Assembly: GCA_024364735.1 (NCBI GenBank)
Contig: JAGFNQ010005252.1
Location: 1-64,000 of the forward strand
Source of the DNA: Boesenbergia rotunda
Lineage: Eukaryota > Streptophyta > Magnoliopsida > Zingiberales > Zingiberaceae
Direction of reading: 5' to 3'
Length of the DNA stretch: 64,000 nucleotides
In this document: in pieces, positions 44,785-56,741 of the stretch
How the letters are laid out: the number at the start of each line of letters is the position of its first letter
Numbering within the stretch: position 1 is the first letter of the stretch
The notes under the pieces: generated by a model
The model's database searches: none
Seen by the model: only the letters and a program-made list of their open reading frames with translations
Told to the model about the DNA's origin: nothing
Position numbers and translations under genes: made by a program

Positions 44785-46941
44785 TGTTGATGCAGTCTGG
44801 CCCTGATTGTTGTTTTGGTGTTGACAACGATTTTAGTTTAGGAGGATGATTATGATATGGAAAATCCTAATCTGGGAGGTTAGGTGGATTATGATTAAGT
44901 CCTGATCGAGGATTAGGCATGATATGGAAAACCCTAACCTGGGAGGTTAGGTGTGATGATTGTGATGATTATGATTAAGTCCTAATCGAGGATTAGGCAT
45001 GATGTTGGAAAATCCTAACCTGGGAGGTTAGGTGTGGAAAATCCTAGCTTGGAAGGCTAGGTGTTGAAAATCCTAACCTGGGAGGTTAGGTGTTGGAAAG
45101 TCCTAATTCGGAAAGGTTGGGTGAAAAGTCCTAGCTTGGAGGGCTAGGTGAAAAGTCCTAACCTGGAGGGTTAGGTGCAAATTCCCATCCTGGAGAATTA
45201 GGTGAAAAAGTCCTGGCTTGGAGGGTCAGGTGCCTAGCTTGGAGGGCTAGGTTGGATGATGCTCTAGCTTGGAGGGCTAGGTGAAAATTCCTAGCTTGGA
45301 GGGCTAGGTGAAAAGTCCTAACTTGGAGGGTTAGGTGCAAATTCCTAACTTGGAGAGTTAGATGGAAAAATCCTTAGCTTGGAGGGCTAAGGTGGATGAA
45401 TCCCTAGCTTGGAGGGCTGGGTAGAGTCACTGGATCGATCTGGTGACCGATCAGGGACTGTTGGCACGCTGCTCCTTAGTGGATCGGTCTGGTGACCGAT
45501 CCAGCTATGTCTGATCGGACTGGTGACCGATCAGGGAGCGCACAGTGAGATTGGGAATCTACTGTGTGGCTCTTGATTGATCCGGAGACCGATCAGGGAG
45601 CAGGCTGCTTCCTTGCTGTCTTGCTCCTGATCGGTCTGGCGACCGATCAGGGAGCAAACGGTGAGTGAGTTCCCTTGCAAATCAGAGTCTTAGATCGGTC
45701 TGGTGACCGATCAGGGATCTTGGAATTGATTAAAAAACAACTGTTCATCTGCTCTGATCGGTCTGGGTGACCAATCAGGATCCAATCTGATCGGTCTGCT
45801 GACCGATCAGGATTCACCCTGATCGGTCCGGTGACCGATCAGGCGTGTATAGCTGCGAGAGCTGGGAATCCCAGCAAAGCAGTGGATCGGTCTGGTGATC
45901 GATCCACACACCCTGGATCGGTCCGGTGACCGATCACTTTAATTCAAATTTCACTGTCAGACGTCGTCAGAGCGTCTGATCGTATCCGATTTGCTGATGT
46001 ATGTGATATGCTTTGTGATCTTCTGCTCTAATGCTCTGATTGAGTTTCAGGTGACAGGGGAGGATTCAAACACTCAAGGAGAAGTCAAAGAGTGCTTTCC
46101 TTGGAGCAGGTTTGTCCCTTTTCCCATCTCAGGTTGCAACGGCGAGCTGCGGACTGGAGCTAAGACTGGAGCTCGACTGAGGAGCTCAGTGAGTCCAGAG
46201 ATAGCTCAGTAGAGGCTGGCGTTGGCAGAGGAGTAGCTGAGAGCTACAGAGATGGTGTCACCTGCCGCTTGGCGGAGAAACAAAAAGGAACGCGAGAGTT
46301 GAGTTCAGAATCAGATTCAGTTTTTGAAAACCTGAGTGTTCTTGCGTTCTGCTGATAGAAGCTTGCTGTTCTTGAGTTCTTCATCCATTCTAAGCAAGTT
46401 ATTGAGAAGCATTCATCATACTTGAGCGCTTGAAGGAGAAAACAAGAAGCTGGGAGTCCGACAGTGGGAAGACACGAAGCAGACAGGGGTCTGCGTGAGA
46501 TCGCCACTGGGTGGAGCTCGGGAAGCTTGCTGTGTTTAATCCTTGCTAAGTGTTTGAGTAAGATCTTTCTTGTTGTTGTTTCATTGTGCTCATTATATAT
46601 CATTGTCTGAAACACACTGTGGAGAGGTTTCTCCACCGAGAAGGAGGTTGCTTCATATCCGGTGTTAACCGGGGCTTGATCTGCCGACGATCAAGGGATC
46701 GCCCACCTCAAGGGCACGCCAAGGAGTAGGGGCAAGTTATCCCCGAACCTTGTAAACCCTCCTTGTTAGCGATCTTGCTAGTTGTGTGTGCTTGGCTCTC
46801 ATTTGTTTTTCTGCATACTCTGTTTTCCATTCTTTCCGCTGTGTTACTGATATTTGAGTTGCAGAAATCGTGATAAGTTTTCAAGGGGCAAGCGATTGTC
46901 TATATTCACCCCCCCCCTCTATAGCCATCTCGTTCCCAACA
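44785..46941 (+). repeat. 3' LTR of the copia element (copy 4)
   Basis: Same ends and order as the 5' LTR, with scattered substitutions and short indels. The CCTAGC-type array is at 44865-45420 and the GATCGG array at 45431-45937. After the end (CCCAACA) the sequence changes to unrelated ACTCTAATG. Confidence 0.95.
44865..45937 (+). repeat. Both hairpin arrays, 3' LTR
   Basis: CCTAGC-type modules (44865-45420) precede GATCGG-type modules (45431-45937). Small copy-number and base differences from the 5' LTR show slow divergence within the arrays, for example the loss of a pair of modules near 45260. Confidence 0.88.
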
Positions 46942-47900
46942 ACTCTAATGTCAATTGATAGAACTTATTAATCCTAAGACGCATGAATTTTGACATACCA
47001 TATAAGAACTTGAGGAATAGAAAGAATACAAGACCATGCCAGGAACTAGTTTCATCATATACTATAGCAGACAAAATGAGATACATAAAATTGTAAAGCG
47101 ACAAGGAACCTGATTGCAGTGGAGTTGTCATTGTCACAAGCGTCATTTGAATGATCCGAAATACATGAGGAAGAAGAAGAGAGGATGGTTTTCCAAGGGA
47201 ATTAGGGTGACGATATCGAATCCTCTTCGTCATTGCGGAACGAAGTGATAGTGTCTCAAGATACTCTAAACCCTTGGAGACCAATTCTTTATATAGAGTA
47301 TTCAATGTATTATCAACCCATGCATAGATGATAATGGATTGCCCTAGAGGATTATACAAATTAACCCGCATCTAATAATCTGAAATCCTATAAATATTTA
47401 GTTAGATTACTTAAATGTGTTCGGTTCATATTAGCATATACAAATTATAATTAAACCCACCATAAAGAGATAAAATCCAACATAAACCTCTTAAATCTAC
47501 TATATATAGGTTGGAAGGTAAGTAAAACTATCAAATTGCAATATTTTTTATCATTATTAAATACGTATAACTCAAAGTAGCTAGGATTTCACTAGGCTCT
47601 AGTAGATGACCCAATTTCGCCTTTTAATTGTAATTAAATTGCAGTAATTCTCTTTTACAAATTAAGTTTTCAAATACTAATTTCATTCTTAGAATTTTAT
47701 ATGTTATAAACGAATTCGTGATCACAAGATTACAATAGCAACTTGACCGTGAATTTGTGATCACAAGATTACAATAACAACTTGATCGTTGAGTCATTAA
47801 GGTTGTTCTTCCCATGCACTAGTCATAATATCCGATTTAGTTGTCTATGTGATTTATCTCCTCTGTATTAACCCTAAAACAGGTTAGCGGAGGCCCTAGA
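46942..47900. other. Unassigned sequence; no gene recognised
   Basis: An open minus-strand frame of 150 codons (47371-46919) starts MRVNLYNPLGQS. It matches no family I know and ends inside LTR sequence, so I do not call it a gene. It could be an exon fragment. A 39-base tandem duplication lies at 47712-47789. Confidence 0.4.
47712..47789 (+). repeat. 39-bp tandem duplication
   Basis: Two adjacent units starting GAATTCGTGATCACAAG (47712) and GAATTTGTGATCACAAG (47751), with few differences. Confidence 0.85.
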
Positions 47901-49900
47901 TGTCACGCCTCCAGAAATTCATGCTTGCTCGAAAATCAGACAGCATTTCCTCTGTACGGCGGACAATGTGAGACTTATATACATCATCTCATACATATCA
48001 TAATCACAGCTATAAGCGACTGACAATAACAAAAGAAATAACACAGGACATCTACGCAGTTTATTAACATCCAAATAATAACTAATGAATAACCAAAACG
48101 TTGCAGAGTAAATGCAAATAAATCAAAACCCCACGACATAAGTACAAGTCTACCAAATAATGATAAAGTACCGACACATTCACTAACGGAACAAAATAGT
48201 ATCTTTAGAAAATATAACACAACTGAAACCAGAAAACTCAATAATAAGGGACGGCATATGGATCCTCTCCTGCGGCATGAGACGCAACTATCTACTATCT
48301 GAAACAAAAAGGAAAGTAGGCGGTGGTGAGTCCGAGGTCGAACTCTGCAGATATAGTGAACAGATAAATGCATGGTATAAACAAGGTAATTAAAGCAGAT
48401 AGAAACAAGGTATACACTCCGGAAAGTAAAGTACACAATAAATGCAAAAGTATACTTGCGGGGAATGATTAGAAACCCCTATACCAAGTCAATAAGTTGT
48501 TCGTACTACTGAGCAGATCCAGATCAAATAACAAATGAAAATCAAATACGAATATGCATGTCAATCAAATGCAACAATCATAACTCAAACAAATACGAGA
48601 TGCATCGTATGCAAATGATGCAATGATGTGTCACCCCTATACACCAATTTACAATCATCACACATATCTGCGAGGTCGATCGGGCAAGAGTTGTGACAAT
48701 TGTATGCACTTGCAGACCCATCTCCTATGAGTGGTCGAGTAGACAGGATGCTGGGAGAACAACCTCAATCTCGAACCTCAATACAAGGGGGAACACAACG
48801 ACTCTATATCAAAGACCCTAGGGAGCACAACCGCTCTAATACCCAAGAACAAGGAGGAACAACCTCTAACTCTAGGAAGAGGAGCACAACCGCTCTAGTA
48901 CCCAACGGTGGAGCACAACCGCTCTGCCTATCTCTTGTATATAACAGAGGGGGTGTCACTATCGGCTACCATTCCAAGAACTATCATTACCCATGAGTAG
49001 TTGAGAGTAGCACGACAAGACAATCGCTCGCACTCTGACAACTACCACTACCCCAAGTGGTTGAGTGAACAGACCACTATATGACTGACGGCGGACTTAA
49101 CCACAAGGAAGATGATAACCGTTAGCATGCAACAATGCAATATGGTTCATGATACCAACGTGGTCAAACAAAATCAGGTCAACCGAATCAAAAAGCAACA
49201 CATGCACCCAAGCCAAAACATAACCAACCAATATGCAACTAATTTATTAGATAGGGTACATCTAATGTCAACCAAACCCTAGATAGGTCACATGACATCA
49301 CCAAAGTACACGCGTACTAGCGATACTCTTCGGATCAGGAAAACAAGAGTCGAGACTGTATAACTAAAAATTTAGAATTTTATCTCAAAGATCAATCAAA
49401 GAGTAAGTACCAAGTAGGAAAACAAATAAAATGGAGTCAAGGTAGATCAACGTACTCAAAAAATACAATAACCATGCATTTAAGGTTGAAGGAACTATAG
49501 AATCAAAGTAGAAATACTCGCAATTAATGTAGAATGCTCGAGATTGAAGAGCACCTCCTGTCCAATACCTATACTAAATCAGTGTCCTTGTTTGTGTCGG
49601 CCAAAGTGAAAGCCAACTCACGATCAGAGGGTGGTCTGGCTTCGACAATTACCATCGACGACGTTGATCGCGAGAAGGAAGAGAATAAGGAATCGCGAGT
49701 GGCAAAGATCGCAGGAGGGTGATGTTGCCGGCCTGCGATCGGCGCTGCTCGCATAGTTGAAGAGAATTGCACTGGGTGTCATGTCAGGGTGGTTGCGGCG
49801 CCGGCAGTTGGCAAGGAGGAGGTTGACGAGGTAGAGGGGTTTTCGGCACTGCGGTTCCTCGCGTGGAGGAGATGTCGCCTGTTAAATACGAAGAATTGAA
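47901..49900 (-). repeat. LTR-like sequence on the minus strand, unclassified
   Basis: On the minus strand the sequence ends GGCGTGACA at 47901, a 3' end common in LTRs of gypsy chromoviruses. There is an intron- or leader-like GACTCACCACCGCC stretch near 48320. The short unit GAGCACAACCGCTCTA(A/G)TACCC-like repeats near 48815, 48890 and 48910. The far edge is not visible and no coding domain supports it. It could also be a plant non-coding transcript unit. Confidence 0.35.
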
Positions 49901-52794
49901 GGTGCTAAATGGGAAAAAGGGTTAAATTAGGTATGTTGATTTAATATTTCAAAATTGGAGTGGTTAAATGCAAAATGCCCATCCTATATTATTTCCTTTT
50001 CTTCGCTTCCTCCGCCCGAGATCGCCGATTTTTGAGTTTTCTCCTTCTTCGCTGTCTTCTCCTTGCGAACGCACGCCGAGCCCGAATCCACCTCCAGTAC
50101 TCCATTTCTTCAGCGAGCTTGCCCACGACCTCATCCCACGCGACGACTGTTGTGCCGGGAAATGCTTCTACTCCCCTACAATCTTTTCATTTCTCCCTCA
50201 CCTCGGAACGATCTCCGAGCACTCGAGCAGCCCCGACGACGATCCATTTAAGGTAGGCCTTCAAACCTTCCTTAGGATCTTGTAGGTAGATTTGGGAACT
50301 GACTGTGTGTAGTAAGGTGATTGGCGTTTTAATCAGGATGCATAGGCTTGGATTTGAGGGGAAACGAGGAGGAAGCTGGTGGTAGGTACTACTGCCAGCA
50401 ACGTATCAGGTAAGATTTTGGATTGGGTTGATTCGGTTCCGAAGTCATATATAGGTTCCTAATTGTAATTAAGATATGGAGATTGTTTTTGCTGTGTGTT
50501 TCTTGATTGGATCTGATGCGGATTTGGGAGCAGTAATGTATGGGAATTCTTACTGTTTGGCTGTAGGATATGTTCATGAGTTTGTCTCTTTTGGATTTAT
50601 CTTTTCTGACATGAGTTTCTTAGCAGAGAATGTTTTATTTGGGAGATCTTGAGGTTGTGTTTTGATCTGCTACCTTGGCGTGAACTATGTTTGAACTGGT
50701 CGATGGTTTTGTTTGTTTATAGATCTAAGCTGTAGGTTTATCCTAGCGGTAAAGTTGCTTTAAATCCCTAATGGGGGAGTCAAACTTTGCCTTCACTCCC
50801 CACACAAGTTTTTGTTTGTTTTTACTCCCTAATGGAACTGAGTATAAAAGGATAAAAATTGAGTATATATCAGTGAAAATTGAGTATAAAAGAGTGAAAC
50901 TTGAGTATCTAAGAGTGAAAATTGAGTACATAGTTATTGATGTGGTGGATACAAACTGCCATACTCAGTTTTCTAACTTTTATACTCAATTTTCTTCAAA
51001 TAATACTCACCAAATATCACATCAGGGACTGCATGCAAAGAAATGTTTGGGTAGGGATTGCATGCAAAGTTGACTTGGTAAGTGGGGAGTTTAGGAAAAT
51101 TTACCGCTTACATGTGTTGTCATAAGTTCATTGGTGGTTTGTGTTGAGCTTTGTGTTGTGGACATTAAGTGGATGCCCTGCTTTGGAATTGGTTTTGGGG
51201 CAGTGAAGCAAACTGTTAATTCCATTTAGAATTAATGATTTGGTTTGTGTATCGTGAAGCTTTTGGGGTTAATAGATTAAGTTTAACCGATATGATCATT
51301 TGGGATTAAGATTTGGGTTAAGGCTAACTTAAATCAGTGTTGATCCCAATTATACTTGCCGTATAACATAGCTAAATTTATTAATTAAATAAGTAGCTAA
51401 GTTGAGTACTTTGGATGCAGGGCATTGACTTGGCTCACACGTCGCGGATATTATTATTGGACCAGGGGGGGTTTCGTCGCACGGATTTCTTCATATCGAG
51501 GCGGGTACCCTTGACTTATCTTTATTAGATATAGTCAAACTCTTATGCATAGTTAGATATGGATAGCAGTAGAGATACATTTTCTTTTCGTTCTTGTACA
51601 ACTTCATTTGGTACTTATTATCTGATTAGATTTGCTACTTACTGTTTCATATTACTGTGTGTATCGGATTTACGGACAACATACCTAATACCTCGCACAA
51701 GGATTAGGATATGATGTATAACGATTATCTGAACTACTACATATCATGTAGATGTCAGTAAGGTTAGATAGTGGGTGATGCATGGGATAGTGACTTGCAT
51801 CATCTTTGCACGTAGCATATGTGGACGACCTTTGACTCCCTGGAGGTTGAGATGGGTCATCGGGCATGCTACTGGTGTAGGGGTATACGTAGGCAACCTT
51901 TGACTCCTTGGAGGTTGAGATGAGTCTCATTAGACTTGCCAGATTACCTGTCGTGTAGTCCCAGTTCCACTCTTCATTAGTGGATTATAGGTCACGGCGC
52001 TGCGATAGGTCCCATACTCTATTCGGAGATAGCGAGGGGTTGAGAGCGTTACTTCTCCCTAAGGCGGAGTACGTTCAGTGTCCATGACCCTGCCCGTTCG
52101 GTTTCGCATTATATGCGATGGTGGCCGTCTGGGTGGAGGGAGGACCCGATTAGAGTCCTACCCATTCGGTTTCACATAGATGCGACGGTGGACGACTGAT
52201 GTCAGGGGTGACCCATGTTGCATCATGAGCATACTATGCATTTCTACATATGGTTGTGATTGCCGCAATTGATTGTTGCAGTTAGTTGGCATCCATACTC
52301 TCAGGTTTGGATCGACATAGGTATGTATTTTCTTTAGGGAGATTTCAGTTATGCGTTTTCTATTATTGTATCTTCAGTTTGTGATAGTTGATGATTTACT
52401 GCTAGTATACCTTTCTGTGCATATTGGTCTGTATTTGCTGAGTTATTTGGACTCACCCTGTTAGCCTTGTTTTTCTCTCTTTCAGGATGATCGATTGGAG
52501 CGCCCGGCAGCCTGTCCCAGTTTGTGTGTGTCGAGGCGATTTCATGGTTTTCCTGTATTTGATGTTGATAAATGTTGGTACCCTTTCCATTTGTTCATTC
52601 TTTGCATTTCCGCTGTTGTACTTTTGATTTGTTGTGTCGCCTTGCAAGGCGATATGGTTGTGCTTTTGTGTGTCATGGAGACCTTCATTTCTATTCGTTT
52701 TGTCGTAAGTCATACCGGTACGCAGATTTTCTTGACGACATCATTTTCTTTTCGTTTTAGTGACTTGTTCCAGCCCTATCGGTTGTGGTACATG
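49901..52794 (+). other. Unclassified repeat-like region; no gene recognised
   Basis: CT-rich leader-like sequence at 49970-50250 is followed by transcribed-looking but non-coding sequence. A unit ACCTTTGACTCC(C/T)TGG with AGGTTGAGATG repeats near 51828 and 51897. A CCATTCGGTTTC-like unit repeats at about 52090 and 52165. GTCTAAGAGTGAAAATTGAGTA-like words repeat at 50850-50935. The layout resembles a long LTR or a non-autonomous retroelement on the plus strand, but I see neither edges nor protein domains. Confidence 0.3.
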
Positions 52795-54654
52795 CAGATT
52801 GAGAAGGTCGCAGTGGTAAGGTTTTCGAATTGTCCACCAATACGAGGGAGAAGTAGTTCAGTCGGTATCGGACGGGCGGCTCCTCGGCTCGTGACATCGC
52901 CACCGACTGAGGGTGGAAGGAGATGGGTGTGCTGCAGGAGTAGCCACCTGAGTGTTGGTATCTCTTTTATCTGGCTGCGCCCTTCCTCGACTGGGGCGAG
53001 CTTGCCCTCCCCCGGCTGGGGCGAGCTTGCCCTCCCCCAACTTGCCAGCAATCTTGGGTATCATGCGTATGACTGTGGTGAAAAGAACAATAAGGCTGCA
53101 ACCTGTTGGGGAAGCATCCCTGGGCCACCTGCTGAACTATGCCTCGCTCAGCTCCAGGTCTGTGCCTAGAGTTGTCAAATGGGCCAACCCGTGGCGGGGC
53201 GGGGCGGCTCGTAGCAGGTCTATAATTTGGCGGGGCGGGGGCGGATCGACCCGTCATCTAGGCGGGTTGGGAAATCCCCAACCCAACCCAATCCAAGGCG
53301 GGTCGCGGATTAGGCAGGCCAACCCACGGGCCAATCAAAATATTTTTTAAAAATTTAAAAAAGTAAAAAAATTCATATATTTAGGTTTCATCAATCTAAT
53401 ATATCAAAAAATATATTTTTTAAATGTAAATCGATACAAACGAGCACTCATGTGATGAAAAGTATTATTTTTTATTTCAAAATTATAACAAAGAAAGATA
53501 ATAAATTGTCATAAAACTTGACTAACATGTGGTTCTCAACCCGCGGGCCAACCCAAGCCCGTTGCGGACCGACCCGTGCGGGTCGCGGGCCTAGGCGGGT
53601 TGGCCCACGGTGGGCTTTGGTTATTTAAATTCTAACCCAACCTTCTTAAATTGGTTGGCGGGGCGGGCCAACCCGACGGGCCCAACCTAAATTGACAGCT
53701 CTATCTGTGCCCCATGGCTCGGGGACTTCGAAGGGGTCCCCCAGGAGGTGTTGTCTTCTGACCATGAGGAGCCACAGGTGAGGGCCCGACCTCCCGTCGC
53801 CGAGCAGCTTGTGCTTCCTCTACATCCACATACTTAGCGGCTTTGCCCATGAGGCTTTCAAAATCCTTCGGGGGGTTTTGAATCAGTGATCTGAAGAACT
53901 CTCCTTCCTGCAGGCCCTGGGCAAAGGCACTGATCAGCACCTCCGAGGTAGCAGTGGGTACATCCACTGCGACCTAGTTGAATCTTTTGATATAAACCCG
54001 CATGAACTCCTTGGGACTCTGCTTCAGGGCGAAAAGGTTGAGGCTTGTTTTGTGATGTCTCTTGCTACTTGCAAAATGCTGGAGGAAGAGTCTCTTGAAG
54101 TCAGCAAAATCTCGCAAAGACCCCTCCGGGAGTCTGTCAAACCAACGCTGAGCGGGCCCTGCCGGGGTGGTCAGGAACGCTCGCCACTTGATGCCATCCG
54201 AGTATTGATGTAGCAAGGTTGCATTCTCAAACTTCATCAGATGTTTTTCTGGGTCTGTGACTCCTCCATATTCTGGAATGGACAGGAGCCGGAAATGGTT
54301 GGGGACTGGCTCTTGCAGAACATGGTTGGAGAAGGAGAATCCGGTGCGCTCGGCTGGAGCTTGGGTAATTGGAGCCTTCCCTTTGTTGATTCTTGCTTGG
54401 TTGGAAGAGATTTCCAGCGGATCGGACTGTCCGGTACCTTCTGCTGGGCCGAAGAACGCTCGGGGGAAGTAAGGGCTATCACCCAGGCGAACTTCACCTT
54501 CAGTGCCAACACGAGCAGCTGGCTCGGAGGGACCTTCCTGAGTCGGGCGGTCGATCGTCTTTTGTTCGGCTGCCAACTTCTGAGCTTTTGCGACTACCAA
54601 CAAATTGAAGTCTTCTTGTGAAAGAGTAACCGTCGCTCTATTGGAGTCACTCAT
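52795..54654 (-). pseudogene. gag of gypsy element B, split by a MITE
   Basis: Homologous to the gag at 2094-3820. It starts at 54654 with TVTLSQEDFNLLV, has the core (FRLLSIPEYGGVTDPEKHLMKF, LFALKQSPKEFMRVYIKRFN), then a TAG at 53974 where element A has Gly. It continues (VLISAFAQGLQEGEFFRSL, KYVDVEEAQAARR) to 53712. A 537-base MITE interrupts. The Cys/His region (YCSFHHSHTHDTQDC) resumes at about 53100. Beyond about 52860 it fades, and no protease or RT follows, so the rest of the element is deleted. Confidence 0.88.
53167..53703. mobile_element. hAT-type MITE in gypsy gag, 537 bp
   Basis: Perfect 8-base target duplication TCTGTGCC at 53159-53166 and 53704-53711. The ends are TAGAGTTGTCAAATGG and, reversed, TAGAGCTGTCAATTTA, the common TAGAG(C/T)TGTCAA end of plant hAT elements. 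Subterminal GGCGGG and CCAACCCG words repeat in both halves, with an AT-rich centre. No coding capacity. Confidence 0.95.
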
Positions 54655-54698
54655 CCTCGTCTTTCGATCAGGGTGATTCCCACAGACGGCGCCAAATT

Positions 54699-55868
54699 TG
54701 ATCCTGTCGACAAGCGGAGAGGGCTCTCGCTCAGATGACTGGGTTGGATCAAGATAACTCGAGTTGCGGCAGCGTGTGGGTCAAGGTCAGGCTCAAAAGC
54801 TAGTAGAGCAAGGTTAATTCGAGGTCGGACCAAAACAGGAACACAAAGGGTGGAGCAGAAAAATTCCAATAGCCGGACCCCTCTCTCTGAAGCACCAAGG
54901 GGCTTTATATAGGGGAGGAGGAAGCCCATGTCTTGTCAAGTCTGTCTTGTCTCATTAAAAACTGACAAGCTAACAGACTGATTTTTTGACAGCCTTATTA
55001 CTCTATGAGTCTGTCACAACCACCTAGATGTCAATCCAAGGTGTTATTTTGATCCTCATTAATGTCTGCTCCCCTGCTTATAAGTCATGATTATGGTAGA
55101 TGTTTTTTCCTTATAATGAGAAGATTTGGGAGATCTTATTGCTATTGGGATCCTGATAATAGCTAACCAATCTGGGTCATGTGTTCGCTCGATCACTCGG
55201 GCTCACCCTGTCGGGTAGCTATGGGCCTGACCAGGCCTAACCGACCGAGTGAAGATGGTCGGTCAGGTAAGCTAGGGCTCTCGACCATCCATGTCTTTGG
55301 GACGGACTCAACATCGCGAGGACCCGGCCATCCCTGATATGTATTGATCCAACCCATTGACCAGGGCAGGTCCGACTGGCCGAGCCCGACCGGATAGCCG
55401 ACCTGTATAAGTCGCTTCTTAGAGCGGGGTGAATGATTCCGTTAGCAACACGATTAAGTCGTCTGGTCGGGCAGTTCCCGACCGGACGTGCCCAACTAGA
55501 CATTCCCGACCGGGAGGGCCCGACCGGGCATCCCTGACCGGGAGTGCCTGACCGGGAGCACCACTACATATTTGGCACCTCTCCTTTTTGAAAGAGCCTG
55601 GCACGTGCTTTTACCCCTACCCGACTGAACAATCCCGACCGGGGACGCCCGACCATCTGCTGCCCCCAACCGACGATGCCCGACCGGATACTGTCAACCG
55701 GCCTCAACCTAAGCAACTTTGAATTCTGAGCCTTCAGGTTAGGTTGACACCTAGCGAGCCCGACCGTCTTTGTCCGACCGACTCATAACCCGACCAACCG
55801 AGTAAAAGGCTAGGCTTATATAACCTACCCGACCGGATCATTAAATTTTCGGTCTTTTAGTTTTAACA
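54699..55868 (-). repeat. LTR of gypsy element B
   Basis: The edge TGATCCTGTCGACAAG at 54699 follows a minus-strand primer region TTGGCGCCGTCTGTGGGAA. A TATA box (CTATATAAAG, minus strand) is at 54912-54903. The outer half carries many CCCGACCGG units (55180-55840). The outer end near 55868 (TTAACA) is inferred. Confidence 0.7.
54903..54912 (-). promoter_or_regulatory. TATA box in LTR B
   Basis: Minus strand CTATATAAAG, equivalent to the TATA box of LTR A. Confidence 0.55.
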
Positions 55869-56741
55869 TTAGCGAAGAATATCTTGGCTATGAAATTAAT
55901 TTCACTTGAAGTAAACAAATTAGAAGTTCTGTTAAATCTAAGTGAACCAAAGACTTTGAATTAAGATAACTTAAAATAACTCAGAGAAAGGATAACCCTT
56001 ACCAATGCCGCCCATCATCTTAACTAGAGAAAAGACATATTCTCTGACCACATGTAAACATTAAAAAAAAAACAATATCATGAGAGATGGCCATATCAAA
56101 TTGTTAACCGAACAACTACTCATTTAAATGATCGGTACCTAAAAATACTAGTCAATCAATAAGTGATGAGAATTCTATACCTCTGTGTATAATCTAATCT
56201 TGTAGGACACGAAATTCTCGCCTTCTCCTTGTTCCATGCACGCAAACTTCTCTGTATTTTCTTTTTGTGAAATATAATGGATAATTCTCCGCGATGTACA
56301 CTGAGAGGAAAGAGTTGATCTGTAAACTTGTTTTGTTTTCTTCGTCATAAATGTCTCTCCATTTCCTAATTCATATTCTCAAACTCAAAAAACCTGCAAA
56401 CTGAACCGATGGAATCGACACGCGAATAGACATAACCGAAAGCTTTCCAAATCCTCCATCTGATTCGATTTTGAAAACGATGGGATTGACAAGCTCTTTC
56501 TGAACATCGCACTTATGTCAATTGGGTTTTTCTGTACCTCGTAGAAAGTGCCACAACGTTACTTCATCCACATCTCTCCACCTCCTCACAATTACTTCAC
56601 CCCTTCCAAGTGGCGCAGCCTCTCTGCTGCCGCTGCATCAGCTCCTTCGAACTCTATTTAAATTCCCCCTTCTCCTCTTCCTAAGCTCACTCCTCAAACT
56701 TAATCTGAGTTTTATCTCTCTGTTCAGTTCTTCCCTCGATC
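55869..56741. other. Upstream region of the SWEET gene; no other gene seen
   Basis: Unique AT-rich sequence. A TATA-like TATTTAAAT lies at 56655-56663, with a CT-rich leader between it and the ATG at 56742. Confidence 0.5.
56655..56663 (+). promoter_or_regulatory. TATA-like box of the SWEET gene
   Basis: TATTTAAAT, 78 bases before the ATG, followed by CCCCCTTCTCCTCTTCC pyrimidine-rich leader. Confidence 0.45.

Larger units (their letters stand above)
34753..46941 (+). mobile_element. Sirevirus-like Ty1/copia element, near complete but inactive
   Basis: Two LTRs of about 2.17 kb, highly similar along their whole length, enclose a primer site, gag, pol (protease, integrase, RT, RNase H), a long 3' region with a third ORF, and a polypurine tract. 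That order and the purine-rich 3' region fit the Sirevirus branch of Ty1/copia. Gag and pol carry several stops and frameshifts. The flanks are Athila gag on the left (ACAGT before the LTR) and unrelated sequence on the right (ACTCT after it), so no target duplication remains. Confidence 0.93.

Noticed and set aside
46919..47371. Minus-strand frame of 150 codons as a host gene
   Set aside because: No recognisable domain, and its 3' end lies in LTR sequence. It could be an exon fragment, but that is not supportable from sequence alone.
52495..53169. Plus-strand frame of 224 codons
   Set aside because: Its second half is the reverse of gypsy gag B, and its first half has no domain.
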